Shown: positions 46,832 through 62,465, counted from the stretch's first letter. The stretch is 64,000 nt of DNA from Taudactylus pleione (GCA_031769625.1 JAUIMM010000088.1:4851501-4915500), one strand, 5' to 3'. Translations and numbers: made by a program. Notes: generated by a model not told the origin, from the letters alone.

Positions 46832-49800
46832 ATGAGACTCAGCACACACTTCTGTATGAGTCTCAGCACAGACTTCTGTCTGAGTCTCAGCACACACTTC
46901 TGTCTGAGTCTCAGCACACACTTCTGTATTAGTCTCAGCACACACTTCTGTATGAGCATACACTTCTGTAGGAGTCTCAGCACACACTTCTGTAGAAGTC
47001 TCAGCACACACTTCTGTAGGAGTCTCAGCACACACTTCTGTATAAGTCTCATCACACACTTCTGTATGAGTCTCAGCACACACGTCTGTATGAGCATACA
47101 CTTCTGTAGGAGTCTCAGCACACACTTCTGTAGGAGTCTCAACACACACTTCTGTATGAGCATACACTTCTGTAGGAGTCTCAGCACACACTTCTGTAGG
47201 AGTCTCAGCACACACTTCTGTAGGAGACTCAGCATACACTTCTGTATGAGACTCAGCACACACTTCTGTATGAGTCTCAGTACACACTTCTGTCTGAGTC
47301 TCACCACAGACTTCTGTCTGAGTCTCAGCACACACTTCTGTAGGAGACTCAGCACACACTTCTGTATTAGTCTCAGCACACACGTCTGTATGAGCATACC
47401 TTTCTGTATGAGCATACCTTTCTGTATAAGTCTCAGCACACACTTCTGTAGGAGTCTCAGCACACACTTCTGTAGGAGACTCAGCACACACTTCTGTATG
47501 AGTCTCAGCACACACTTCGGTATGAGTCTCAGCACACACTTCTGTAGGAGACTCAGCACACACTTCTGTAGGAGTCTCAGCACACACTTCTGTAGGAGTC
47601 TCAGCACACACTTCTGTAGGAGTCTCAGCACACACTTCTGTAGGAGTCTCAGCACACACTTCTGTATAAGTCTCAGCATACACTTCTGTAGGAGTCTCAG
47701 CACACACTTCTGTTGGAGTCTCAGCACACACTTCTGTATGAGCACACACTTCTGTAGGATTCTCAGCACACACTTCTGTAGGAGTCTCAGCACACACTTC
47801 TGTATGAGCATACACTTCTGTAGGAGTCTCAGCACACACTTCTGTATAAGTCCCAGCACGCACTTCTGTATGAGCATACACTTCTGTAGGAGTCTCAGCA
47901 CACACTTTTGTATGAGTCTCAGCACACACTTCTGTAGGAGTCTCAGCACACACTTCTATAGGAGTCTGAGCACACACTCCTGTAGGAGTCTCAGCACACA
48001 CTTCTGTATGAGCACACACTTCTGTAGGAGTCTCAGCACACACTTCTGTAGGAGTCTCAGCACACACTTCTGTATGAGCATACACTTCTGTAGGAGTCTC
48101 AGCATACACTTCTGTAGGAGTCTCAGCACACACTTCTGTAGGAGTCTCAGCACACACTTTTGTATAAGTCTCAGCACGCACTTTTGTATGAGTCTCAGCA
48201 CACACTTCTGTATGAGACTCAGCACACACTTCTGTATGAGTCTCAGCACACACTTCTGTATGAGTCTCAGCACACTTCTGTTTGAGACTCAGCACTCACT
48301 TCTGTATGAGTCTCAGCACACACTTCTGTATGAGTCTCATCACACACTTCTGTCTGAGTCTCAGCACACACTTCTGTAGGAGACTCAGCACACACTTCTG
48401 TATTAGTCTCAGCACACACTTCTGTATGAGCATACACTTCTGTAGGAGTCTCAGCACACACTTCTGTAGGAGTCTCAGCACACACTTCTGTATAAGTCTC
48501 AGCACGCACTTCAGTATGAGTCTCAGCACACACTTCTTGTATGAGCATACACTTCTGTATAAGTCTCAGCACACACTTCTGTAGGAGTCTCAGCACACAC
48601 TTCTGTAGGAGTCTCAGCACACACTTCTGTATGAGCATACACTTCTGTAGGAGTCTCAGCACACACTTCTGTAGGAGTCTCAGCACACACTTCTGTATGA
48701 GCATACACTTCTGTAGGAGTCTCAGCACACACTTCTGTAGGAGTCTCAGCACACACTTCTGTATGAGTCTCAGCACACTTCTGTATGAGACTCAGCACAC
48801 ACTTCTGTATGAGTCTCATCACACACTTCTGTCTGAGTCTCAGCACACACTTCTGTTGGAGTCTCAGCACACACTTCTGTATGAGCATACACTTCTGTAG
48901 GAGTCTCAGCACACACTTCTGTAGGAGTCTCAGCACACACTTCTGTAGGAGTCTCAGCACACAGTTCTGTATTAGTCTCAGCACACACTTCTGTATGAGA
49001 CGCAGCACACACTTCTGTATGAGTCTCAGCACACTTCTGTATGAGACTCAGCACACACTTCTGTATGAGTCTCAGCACACACTTCTGTCTGAGTCTCATC
49101 ACACACTTCTGTCTGAGTCTCAGCACACACTTCGGTAGGAGACTCAGCACACACTTCTGTATTAGTCTAAGCACACACTTCTGTATGAGCATACACTTCT
49201 GTAGGAGTCTCAGCACACACTTCTGTAGGAGTCTCAGCACACACTTCTGTATAAGTCTCAGCACACACTTCTGTATGAGTCTCAGCACACACTTCTGTAT
49301 GAGCATACACTTCTGTAGGAGTCTCAGCACACACTTCTGTAGGAGTCTCAGCACACACTTCTGTATAAGTCTCAGCACACACTTCTGTATGAGCATACAC
49401 TTCTGTAGGAGTCTCAGCACACACTTTTGTATGAGTCTCAGCACACACTTCTGTATGAGACTCAGCACACACTTCTGTATGAGCATACACTTCTGTATGA
49501 GACGCAGCACACACTTCTGTATGAGTCTCAGCACACACTTCTGTATGAGTCTCAGCACACACTTCTGTATGAGCACACACTTTTGTAGGAGTCTCGGCAC
49601 ACACTTCTGTAGGAGTCTCGGCACACACTTCTGTAGGAGTCTCAGCACACACTTCTGTAGGAGTCTCAGCACACACTTCTGTAGGAGACTCAGCACACAC
49701 TTCTATATTAGTTTCAGCACACACTTCTGTATGAGCATACCTTTCTGTATAAGTCTCAGCACACACTTCTGTAGGAGTCTCAGCACACACTTCTGTAGGA

Positions 49801-52739
49801 GTCTCAGCACACACTTCTGTATGAGTCTCAGCACACACTTCTGTATGAGACTCAGCACACACTTCTGTATGAGTCTCAGCACACACTTCTGTATGAGTCT
49901 CAGCACACACTTCTGTAGGAGTCTCAGCACACACTTCTGTAGGAGACTCAGCACACACTTCTGTATGAGTCTCAGCATACACTTCTGTATGAGTCTCAGC
50001 ACACACTTCTGTATGAGTCTCAGCACACACTTCTGTATGAGACTCAGCACACACTTCTGTATGAGTCTCAGCACACACTTCTGTAGGAGTCTCAGCACAC
50101 ACTTCTGTAGGAGTCTCAGCACACACTTCTGTAGGAGTCTCAGCACACACTTCTGTATGAGCATACACTTCTGTAGGAGTCTCGGCACACACTTCTGTAT
50201 AAGTCTCAGCACACACTTCTGTATAAGTCTCAGCACATACTTCTGTATGAGCATACACTTCTGTAGGAGTCTCAGCACACACTTCTGTAGGAGTCTCAGC
50301 ACACACTTCTGTAGGAGTCTCAGCACACTTCTGTAGGAGTCTCAGCACACACTTCTCTAGGAGTCTCAGCACACACTTCTGTAGGAGTCTCAGCACACAC
50401 TTCTGTATGAGCATACACTTCTGTAGGAGTCTCAGCATACACTTCTGTAGGAGTCTCAGCACACACTTCTGTATAAGTCTCAGCACACACTTCTGTATGA
50501 GTCTCAGCACGCACTTCTGTATGAGTCTCAGCACAAACTTCTGTATGAGACTCAGCACACACTTCTGTATGAGTCTCAGCACATACTTCTGTATGAGTCT
50601 CAGCACACACTTCTGTATGAGTCTCAGCACACACTTCTGTAGGAGTCTCAGCACACACTTCTGTAGGAGTCTCAGCACACACTTCTGTAGGAGTCTCAGC
50701 ACACTTCTGTAGGAGTCTCAGCACACACTTCTGTATGAGCATACACTTCTGTAGGAGTCTCAGCATACACTTCTGTATAAGTCTCAGCACACACTTCTGT
50801 ATGAGTCTCAGCACATACTTCTGTATGAGTCTCAGCACACACTTCTGTAGGAGTCTCAGCACACACTTCTGTAGGAGTCTCAGCACACACTTCTGTAGGA
50901 GTCTCAGCACACACTTCTGTCAGAGTCTCAGCACACACTTCTGTATGAGCATACACTTCTGTAGGAGTCTCGGCACACACTTCTGTATAAGTCTCAGCAC
51001 ACACTTCTGTATAAGTCTCAGCACGCACTTCTGTATGAGCATACACTTCTGTAGGAGTCTCAGCACACACTTCTGTAGGAGTGTCAGCACACACTTCTGT
51101 AGGAGTCTCAGCACACTTCTGTAGGAGTCTCAGCACACACTTCTGTAGGAGTCTCAGCACACACTTCTCTAGGAGTCTCAGCACACACTTCTGTAGGAGT
51201 CTCAGCACACAGTTCTGTATGAGCATACACTTCTGTAGGAGTCTCAGCATACACTTCTGTAGGAGTCTCAGCACACACTTCTGTATAAATCTCAGCACAC
51301 ACTTCTGTATGAGTCTCAGCACACACTTCTGTATGAGACTCAGCACACACTTCTGTATGAGTCTCAGCACACACTTCTGTATAAGTCTCAGCACGCACTT
51401 CTGTATGAGTCTCAGCACAAACTTCTGTATGAGACTCAGCACACACTTCTGTAGGAGTCTCAGCACACACTTCTGTATGAGTCTCAGCACACACTTCTGT
51501 AGGAGTCTCAGCACACACTTCTGTAGGAGTCTCAGCACACACTTCTGTGTAAGTCTCAGCACACACTTCTGTATGAGCACACACTTCTGTAGGAGTCTCA
51601 GCACACACTACTGTAGGAGTCTCAGCACACACTTCTGTATGAGCATACACTTCTGTAGGAGTCTCAGCACACACTTCTGTATGAGTCTCAGCACACACTT
51701 CTGTATAAGTCTCAGCACGCACTTCTGTATGAGCATACACTTCTGTAGGAGTCTCAGCACACACTTCTGTATGAGTCTCAGCACACACTTCTGTATGAGC
51801 ATACTCTTCTGTAGGAGTCTCAGCACACACTTCTGTATGAGTCTCAGCACACACTTCTGTAGGAGTCTCAGCACTCACTTCTGTAGGAGTCTCAGCACAC
51901 ACTTCTGTATGAGCATACACTTCTGTAGGAGTCTCAGCACACACTTCTGTAGGAGTCTCAGCACACACTTCTGTATGAGCATACACTTCTGTAGGAGTCT
52001 CAGCATACACTTCTGTTGGAGTCTCAGCACACACTTCTGTATAAGTCTCAGCACACACTTCTGTATAAGTCTCAGCACGCACTTCTGTATGAGTCTCAGC
52101 ATGCACTTCTGTATGAGTCTCAGCACACACTTCTTGTATGAGCATACACTTCTGTATAAGTCTCAGCACACACTTCTGTAGGAGTCTCAGCACACACTTC
52201 TGTAGGAGTCTCAGCACACACTTCTGTATGAGCATACACTTCTGTAAGAGTCTCAGCACACACTTCTGTAGGAGTCTCAGCACACACTTCTATAGGAGTC
52301 TCAGCACACACTTCTGTAGGAGTCTCAGCACATACTTCTGTAGGAGTCTCAGCACAAAGTTCTGTATTAGTCTCAGCACACACTTCTGTATGAGACTCAG
52401 CACACACTTCTGTATGAGTCTCAGCACACTTCTGTATGAGACTCAGCACACACTTCTGTATGAGTCTCAGCACACACGTCTGTATGAGTCTCATCACACA
52501 CTTCTGTCTGAGTCTCAGCACACACTTCTGTTGGAGTCTCAGCACACACTTCTGTATGAGCATACACTTCTGTAGGAGTCTCAGCACACACTTCTGTAGG
52601 AGTCTCAGCACACACTTCTGTAGGAGTCTCAGCACACACTTCTGTAGGAGTCTCAGCACACAGTTCTGTATTAGTCTCAGCACACACTTCTGTATGAGAC
52701 GCAGCACACACTTCTGTATGAGTCTCAGCACACTTCTGT
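46832..52739. repeat. Satellite higher-order unit U6 (5,908 bp)
   Basis: It corresponds to U1 at an offset of 26,600 bp on the left and about 25,820 bp on the right. The difference is largely because the triplicated sub-block of U1 is present here once. Markers are at 48535 and 52133; Q at 49041; R at 50407 and 50735; S at 51219. Confidence 0.8.
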
Positions 52740-55700
52740 ATGAGACTCAGCACACACTTCTGTATGAGTCTCAGCACAGACTTCTGTCTGAGTCTCATCA
52801 CACACTTCTGTCTGAGTCTCAGCACACACTTCTGTATTAGTCTCAGCACACACTTCTGTATGAGCATACACTTCTGTAGGAGTCTCAGCACACCCTTCTG
52901 TAGAAGTCTCAGCACACACTTCTGTAGGAGTCTCAGCACACACTTCTGTATAAGTCTCATCACACACTTCTGTATGAGTCTCAGCACACACTTCTGTATG
53001 AGCATACACTTCTGTAGGAGTCTCAGCACACACTTCTGTAGGAGTCTCAGCACACACTTCTGTATGAGCATACACTTCTGTAGGAGTCTCAGCACACACT
53101 TCTGTAGGAGTCTCAGCACACACTTCTGTAGGAGACTCAGCATACACTTCTGTATGAGTCTCAGCACACTTCTGTATGAGACTCAGCACACACTTCTGTA
53201 TGAGTCTCAGCACACACTTCTGTCTGAGTCTCACCACAGACTTCTGTCTGAGTCTCAGCACACACTTCTGTAGGAGACTCAGCACACACTTCTGTATTAG
53301 TCTCAGCACACACTTCTGTATGAGCATACCTTTCTGTATGAGCATACCTTTCTGTATAAGTCTCAGCACACACTTCTGTAGGAGTCTCAGCACACACTTC
53401 TGTAGGAGACTCAGCACACACTTCTGTATGAGTCTCAGCACACACTTCGGTATGAGTCTCAGCACACACTTCTGTAGGAGACTCAGCACACACTTCTGTA
53501 GGAGTCTCAGCACACACTTCTGTAGGAGTCTCAGCACACACTTCTGTAGGAGTCTCAGCACAGACTTCTGTAGGAGTCTCAGCACACACTTCAGTATAAG
53601 TCTCAGCATACACTTCTGTAGGAGTCTCAGCACACACTTCTGTTGGAGTCTCAGCACACACTTCTGTATGAGCACACACTTCTGTAGGAGTCTCAGCACA
53701 CACTTCTGTAGGAGTCTCAGCACACACTTCTGTATGAGCATACACTTCTGTAGGAGTCTCAGCACACACTTCTGTATAAGTCCCAGCACGCACTTCTGTA
53801 TGAGCATACACTTCTGTAGGAGTCTCAGCACACACTTTTGTATGAGTCTCAGCACACACTTCTGTAGGAGTCTCAGCACACACTTCTATAGGAGTCTGAG
53901 CACACACTCCTGTAGGAGTCTCAGCACACACTTCTGTATGAGCACACACTTCTGTAGGAGTCTCAGCACACACTTCTGTAGGAGTCTCAGCACACACTTC
54001 TGTATGAGCATACACTTCTGTAGGAGTCTCAGCATACACTTCTGTAGGAGTCTCAGCACACACTTCTGTAGGAGTCTCAGCACACACTTTTGTATAAGTC
54101 TCAGCACGCACTTTTGTATGAGTCTCAGCACACACTTCTGTATGAGACTCAGCACACACTTCTGTATGAGTCTCAGCACACACTTCTGTATGAGTCTCAG
54201 CACACTTCTGTTTGAGACTCAGCACTCACTTCTGTATGAGTCTCAGCACACACTTCTGTATGAGTCTCATCACACACTTCTGTCTGAGTCTCAGCACACA
54301 CTTCTGTAGGAGACTCAGCACACACTTCTGTATTAGTCTCAGCACACACTTCTGTATGAGCATACACTTCTGTAGGAGTCTCAGCACACACTTCTGTAGG
54401 AGTCTCAGCACACACTTCTGTATAAGTCTCAGCACGCACTTCAGTATGATTCTCAGCACACACTTCTTGTATGAGCATACACTTCTGTATAAGTCTCAGC
54501 ACACACTTCTGTAGGAGTCTCAGCACACACTTCTGTAGGAGTCTCAGCACACACTTCTGTATGAGCATACACTTCTGTAGGAGTCTCAGCACACACTTCT
54601 GTAGGAGTCTCAGCACACACTTCTGTATGAGCATACACTTCTGTAGGAGTCTCAGCACACACTTCTGTAGGAGTCTCAGCACACACTTCTGTATGAGTCT
54701 CAGCACACTTCTGTATGAGACTCAGCACACACTTCTGTATGAGTCTCAGCACACACTTCTGTATGAGTCTCATCACACACTTCTGTCTGAGTCTCAGCAC
54801 ACACTTCTGTTGGAGTCTCAGCACACACTTCTGTATGAGCATACACTTCTGTAGGAGTCTCAGCACACACTTCTGTAGGAGTCTCAGCACACACTTCTGT
54901 AGGAGTCTCAGCACACAGTTCTGTATTAATCTCAGCACACACTTCTGTATGAGACGCAGCACACACTTCTGTATGAGTCTCAGCACACTTCTGTATGAGA
55001 CTCAGCACACACTTCTGTATGAGTCTCAGCACACACTTCTGTCTGAGTCTCATCACACACTTCTGTCTGAGTCTCAGCACACACTTCGGTAGGAGACTCA
55101 GCACACACTTCTGTATGAGTCTCAGCATACACTTCTGTATGAGTCTCAGCACACACTTCTGTATGAGTCTCAGCACACACTTCTGTATGAGACTCAGCAC
55201 ACACTTCTGTATGAGTCTCAGCACACACTTCTGTAGGAGTCTCAGCACACACTTTTGTAGGAGTCTCAGCACACACTTCTGTAGGAGTCTCAGCACACAC
55301 TTCTGTATGAGCATACACTTCTGTAGGAGTCTCGGCACACACTTCTGTATAAGTCTCAGCACACACTTCTGTATAAGTCTCAGCACATACTTCTGTATGA
55401 GCATACACTTCTGTAGGAGTCTCAGCACACACTTCTGTAGGAGTCTCAGCACACACTTCTGTAGGAGTCTCAGCACACTTCTGTAGGAGTCTCAGCACAC
55501 ACTTCTCTAGGAGTCTCAGCACACACTTCTGTAGGAGTCTCAGCACACACTTCTGTATGAGCATACACTTCTGTAGGAGTCTCAGCATACACTTCTGTAG
55601 GAGTCTCAGCACACACTTCTGTATAAGTCTCAGCACACACTTCTGTATGAGTCTCAGCACGCACTTCTGTATGAGTCTCAGCACAAACTTCTGTATGAGA

Positions 55701-57817
55701 CTCAGCACACACTTCTGTATGAGTCTCAGCACATACTTCTGTATGAGTCTCAGCACACACTTCTGTATGAGTCTCAGCACACACTTCTGTAGGAGTCTCA
55801 GCACACACTTCTGTAGGAGTCTCAGCACACACTTCTGTATGAGTCTCAGCACACTTCTGTAGGAGTCTCAGCACACACTTCTGTATGAGCATACACTTCT
55901 GTAGGAGTCTCAGCATACACTTCTGTATAAGTCTCAGCACACACTTCTGTATGAGTCTCAGCACATACTTCTGTATGAGTCTCAGCACACACTTCTGTAG
56001 GAGTCTCAGCACACACTTCTGTAGGAGTCTCAGCACACACTTCTGTAGGAGTCTCAGCACACACTTCTGTCAGAGTCTCAGCACACACTTCTGTATGAGC
56101 ATACACTTCTGTAGGAGTCTCGGCACACACTTCTGTATAAGTCTCAGCACACACTTCTGTATAAGTCTCAGCACGCACTTCTGTATGAGCATACACTTCT
56201 GTAGGAGTCTCAGCACACACTTCTGTAGGAGTGTCAGCACACACTTCTGTAGGAGTCTCAGCACACTTCTGTAGGAGTCTCAGCACACACTTCTGTAGGA
56301 GTCTCAGCACACACTTCTCTAGGAGTCTCAGCACACACTTCTGTAGGAGTCTCAGCACACAGTTCTGTATGAGCATACACTTCTGTAGGAGTCTCAGCAT
56401 ACACTTCTGTAGGAGTCTCAGCACACACTTCTGTATAAATCTCAGCACACACTTCTGTATGAGTCTCAGCACACACTTCTGTATGAGACTCAGCACACAC
56501 TTCTGTATGAGTCTCAGCACACACTTCTGTATAAGTCTCAGCACGCACTTCTGTATGAGTCTCAGCACAAACTTCTGTATGAGACTCAGCACACACTTCT
56601 GTAGGAGTCTCAGCACACACTTCTGTAGGAGTCTCAGCACACACTTCTGTAGGAGTCTCAGCACACACTTCTGTAGGAGTCTCAGCACACACTTCTGTGT
56701 AAGTCTCAGCACACACTTCTGTATGAGCACACACTTCTGTAGGAGTCTCAGCACACACTACTGTAGGAGTCTCAGCACACACTTCTGTATGAGCATACAC
56801 TTCTGTAGGAGTCTCAGCACACACTTCTGTATGAGTCTCAGCACACACTTCTGTATAAGTCTCAGCACGCACTTCTGTATGAGCATACACTTCTGTAGGA
56901 GTCTCAGCACACACTTCTGTATGAGTCTCAGCACACACTTCTGTATGAGCATACTCTTCTGTAGGAGTCTCAGCACACACTTCTGTATGAGTCTCAGCAC
57001 ACACTTCTGTAGGAGTCTCAGCACTCACTTCTGTAGGAGTCTCAGCACACACTTCTGTATGAGCATACACTTCTGTAGGAGTCTCAGCACACACTTCTGT
57101 AGGAGTCTCAGCACACACTTCTGTATGAGCATACACTTCTGTAGGAGTCTCAGCATACACTTCTGTTGGAGTCTCAGCACACACTTCTGTATAAGTCTCA
57201 GCACACACTTCTGTATAAGTCTCAGCACGCACTTCTGTATGAGTCTCAGCATGCACTTCTGTATGAGTCTCAGCACACACTTCTTGTATGAGCATACACT
57301 TCTGTATAAGTCTCAGCACACACTTCTGTAGGAGTCTCAGCACACACTTCTGTAGGAGTCTCAGCACACACTTCTGTATGAGCATACACTTCTGTAAGAG
57401 TCTCAGCACACACTTCTGTAGGAGTCTCAGCACACACTTCTATAGGAGTCTCAGCACACACTTCTGTAGGAGTCTCAGCACATACTTCTGTATGAGTCTC
57501 AGCACACTTCTGTATGAGACTCAGCACACACTTCTGTATGAGTCTCAGCACACACGTCTGTATGAGTCTCATCACACACTTCTGTCTGAGTCTCAGCACA
57601 CACTTCTGTTGGAGTCTCAGCACACACTTCTGTATGAGCATACACTTCTGTAGGAGTCTCAGCACACACTTCTGTAGGAGTCTCAGCACACACTTCTGTA
57701 GGAGTCTCAGCACACAGTTCTGTAGGAGTCTCAGCACACAGTTCTGTATTAGTCTCAGCACACACTTCTGTATGAGACGCAGCACACACTTCTGTATGAG
57801 TCTCAGCACACTTCTGT
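52740..57817. repeat. Satellite higher-order unit U7 (5,078 bp)
   Basis: It corresponds to U2 but has a shortened Q region (54995) running straight into R. Its start and the start of U8 share private variants at an offset of 5,078 bp (CACCCTTCTG at 52891 and 57969; CACAGACTTCTGTAGG near 53561 and 58639). Its R/S part shares GTGTCAGCACAC with U6 at an offset of 5,150 bp. Confidence 0.8.
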
Positions 57818-60800
57818 ATGAGACTCAGCACACACTTCTGTATGAGTCTCAGCACAGACTTCTGTCTGAGTCTCATCACACACTTCTGTCTGAGTCTCAG
57901 CACACACTTCTGTATTAGTCTCAGCACACACTTCTGTATGAGCATACACTTCTGTAGGAGTCTCAGCACACCCTTCTGTAGAAGTCTCAGCACACACTTC
58001 TGTAGGAGTCTCAGCACACACTTCTGTATAAGTCTCATCACACACTTCTGTATGAGTCTCAGCACACACTTCTGTATGAGCATACACTTCTGTAGGAGTC
58101 TCAGCACACACTTCTGTAGGAGTCTCAGCACACACTTCTGTATGAGCATACACTTCTGTAGGAGTCTCAGCACACACTTCTGTAGGAGTCTCAGCACACA
58201 CTTCTGTAGGAGACTCAGCATACACTTCTGTATGAGTCTCAGCACACTTCTGTATGAGACTCAGCACACACTTCTGTATGAGTCTCAGCACACACTTCTG
58301 TCTGAGTCTCACCACAGACTTCTGTCTGAGTCTCAGCACACACTTCTGTAGGAGACTCAGCACACACTTCTGTATTAGTCTCAGCACACACTTCTGTATG
58401 AGCATACCTTTCTGTATGAGCATACCTTTCTGTATAAGTCTCAGCACACACTTCTGTAGGAGTCTCAGCACACACTTCTGTAGGAGACTCAGCACACACT
58501 TCTGTATGAGTCTCAGCACACACTTCGGTATGAGTCTCAGCACACACTTCTGTAGGAGACTCAGCACACACTTCTGTAGGAGTCTCAGCACACACTTCTG
58601 TAGGAGTCTCAGCACACACTTCTGTAGGAGTCTCAGCACAGACTTCTGTAGGAGTCTCAGCACACACTTCAGTATAAGTCTCAGCATACACTTCTGTAGG
58701 AGTCTCAGCACACACTTCTGTTGGAGTCTCAGCACACACTTCTGTATGAGCACACACTTCTGTAGGAGTCTCAGCACACACTTCTGTAGGAGTCTCAGCA
58801 CACACTTCTGTATGAGCATACACTTCTGTAGGAGTCTCAGCACACACTTCTGTATAAGTCCCAGCACGCACTTCTGTATGAGCATACACTTCTGTAGGAG
58901 TCTCAGCACACACTTTTGTATGAGTCTCAGCACACACTTCTGTAGGAGTCTCAGCACACACTTCTATAGGAGTCTGAGCACACACTCCTGTAGGAGTCTC
59001 AGCACACACTTCTGTATGAGCACACACTTCTGTAGGAGTCTCAGCACACACTTCTGTAGGAGTCTCAGCACACACTTCTGTATGAGCATACACTTCTGTA
59101 GGAGTCTCAGCATACACTTCTGTAGGAGTCTCAGCACACACTTCTGTAGGAGTCTCAGCACACACTTTTGTATAAGTCTCAGCACGCACTTTTGTATGAG
59201 TCTCAGCACACACTTCTGTATGAGACTCAGCACACACTTCTGTATGAGTCTCAGCACACACTTCTGTATGAGTCTCAGCACACTTCTGTTTGAGACTCAG
59301 CACTCACTTCTGTATGAGTCTCAGCACACACTTCTGTATGAGTCTCATCACACACTTCTGTCTGAGTCTCAGCACACACTTCTGTAGGAGACTCAGCACA
59401 CACTTCTGTATTAGTCTCAGCACACACTTCTGTATGAGCATACACTTCTGTAGGAGTCTCAGCACACACTTCTGTAGGAGTCTCAGCACACACTTCTGTA
59501 TAAGTCTCAGCACGCACTTCAGTATGAGTCTCAGCACACACTTCTTGTATGAGCATACACTTCTGTATAAGTCTCAGCACACACTTCTGTAGGAGTCTCA
59601 GCACACACTTCTGTAGGAGTCTCAGCACACACTTCTGTATGAGCATACACTTCTGTAGGAGTCTCAGCACACACTTCTGTAGGAGTCTCAGCACACACTT
59701 CTGTATGAGCATACACTTCTGTAGGAGTCTCAGCACACACTTCTGTAGGAGTCTCAGCACACACTTCTGTATGAGTCTCAGCACACTTCTGTATGAGACT
59801 CAGCACACACTTCTGTATGAGTCTCAGCACACACTTCTGTATGAGTCTCATCACACACTTCTGTCTGAGTCTCAGCACACACTTCTGTTGGAGTCTCAGC
59901 ACACACTTCTGTATGAGCATACACTTCTGTAGGAGTCTCAGCACACACTTCTGTAGGAGTCTCAGCACACACTTCTGTAGGAGTCTCAGCACACAGTTCT
60001 GTATTAATCTCAGCACACACTTCTGTATGAGACGCAGCACACACTTCTGTATGAGTCTCAGCACACTTCTGTATGAGACTCAGCACACACTTCTGTATGA
60101 GTCTCAGCACACACTTCTGTCTGAGTCTCATCACACACTTCTGTCTGAGTCTCAGCACACACTTCGGTAGGAGACTCAGCACACACTTCTGTATTAGTCT
60201 AAGCACACACTTCTGTATGAGCATACACTTCTGTAGGAGTCTCAGCACACACTTCTGTAGGAGTCTCAGCACACACTTCTGTATAAGTCTCAGCACACAC
60301 TTCTGTATAAGTCTCAGCACACACTTCTGTATGAGTCTCAGCACACACTTCTGTATGAGCATACACTTCTGTAGGAGTCTCAGCACACACTTCTGTAGGA
60401 GTCTCAGCACACACTTCTGTATAAGTCTCAGCACACACTTCTGTATGAGCATACACTTCTGTAGGAGTCTCAGCACACACTTTTGTATGAGTCTCAGCAA
60501 ACACTTCTGTATGAGACTCAGGACACACTTCTGTATGAGCATACACTTCTGTATGAGACGCAGCACACACTTCTGTATGAGTCTCAGCACACTTCTGTAT
60601 GAGACTCAGCACACACTTCTGTATGAGCATACTCTTCTGTAGGAGTCTCAGCACACACTTCTGTAGGAGTCTCAGCACACACTTCTGTATGAGCATACAC
60701 TTCTGTAGGAGTCTCAGCACACACTTCTGTAGGAGTCTCAGCACACACTTCTGTAGGAGACTCAGCATACACTTCTGTATGAGTCTCAGCACACTTCTGT

Positions 60801-62465
60801 ATGAGACTCAGCACACACTTCTGTATGAGTCTCAGCACACACTTCTGTCTGAGTCTCACCACAGACTTCTGTCTGAGTCTCACCACAGACTTCTGTCTGA
60901 GTCTCAGCACACACTTCTGTAGGAGACTCAGCACACACTTCTGTATTAGTCTCAGCACACACTTCTGTATGAGCATACCTTTCTGTATGAGCATACCTTT
61001 CTGTATAAGTCTCAGCACACACTTCTGTAGGAGTCTCAGCACACACTTCTGTATGAGACTCAGCACACACTTCTGTATGAGTCTCAGCACACACTTCGGT
61101 ATGAGTCTCAGCACACACTTCTGTAGGAGACTCAGCACACACTTCTGTATGAGTCTCAGCACACACTTTTGTATGAGTCTCAGCACACACTTCTGTTGGA
61201 GTCTCAGCACACACTTCTGTATGAGTCTCAGCACACACTTCTGTATAAGTCTCAGCACGCACTTCTGTATGAGTCTCAGCACACACTTTTGTATGAGTCT
61301 CAGCACACACTTCTGTTGGAGTCTCAGCACACACTTCTGTATGAGTCTCAGCACACACTTCTGTATAAGTCTCAGCACGCACTTCTGTATGAGCATACAC
61401 TTCTGTAGGAGTCTCAGCACACACTTCTGTATGAGTCTCAGCACACACTTCTGTATGAGCATACTCTTCTGTAGGAGTCTCAGCACACACTTCTGTATGA
61501 GTCTCAGCACACACTTCTGTAGGAGTCTCAGCACTCACTTCTGTAGGAGTCTCAGCACACACTTCTGTATGAGCATACACTTCTGTAGGAGTCTCAGCAC
61601 ACACTTCTGTAGGAGTCTCAGCACACACTTCTGTATGAGCATACACTTCTGTAGGAGTCTCAGCACACACTTCTGTAGGAGTCTCAGCACACACTTCTGT
61701 ATGAGCATACACTTCTGTAGGAGTCTCAGCATACACTTCTGTTGGAGTCTCAGCACACACTTCTGTATAAGTCTCAGCACACACTTCTGTATAAGTCTCA
61801 GCACGCACTTCTGTATGAGTCTCAGCATGCACTTCTGTATGAGTCTCAGCACACACTTCTTGTATGAGCATACACTTCTGTATAAGTCTCAGCACACACT
61901 TCTGTAGGAGTCTCAGCACACACTTCTGTAGGAGTCTCAGCACACACTTCTGTATGAGCATACACTTCTGTAGGAGTCTCAGCACACACTTCTGTAGGAG
62001 TCTCAGCACACACTTCTATAGGAGTCTCAGCACACACTTCTGTAGGAGTCTCAGCACATACTTCTGTAGGAGTCTCAGCACACAGTTCTGTATTAGTCTC
62101 AGCACACACTTCTGTATGAGACTCAGCACACACTTCTGTATGAGTCTCAGCACACTTCTGTATGAGACTCAGCACACACTTCTGTATGAGTCTCAGCACA
62201 CACGTCTGTATGAGTCTCATCACACACTTCTGTCTGAGTCTCAGCACACACTTCTGTTGGAGTCTCAGCACACACTTCTGTATGAGCATACACTTCTGTA
62301 GGAGTCTCAGCACACACTTCTGTAGGAGTCTCAGCACACACTTCTGTAGGAGTCTCAGCACACACTTCTGTAGGAGTCTCAGCACACAGTTCTGTATTAG
62401 TCTCAGCACACACTTCTGTATGAGACGCAGCACACACTTCTGTATGAGTCTCAGCACACTTCTGT
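57818..62465. repeat. Satellite higher-order unit U8 (4,648 bp)
   Basis: It corresponds to U3: marker (59543), Q (60073), doubled CACCACAGACTTC (about 60858-60893), the same 120-bp tandem duplication (61166-61406) and marker (61858). The 666-bp duplication of U3 is absent. Confidence 0.8.
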
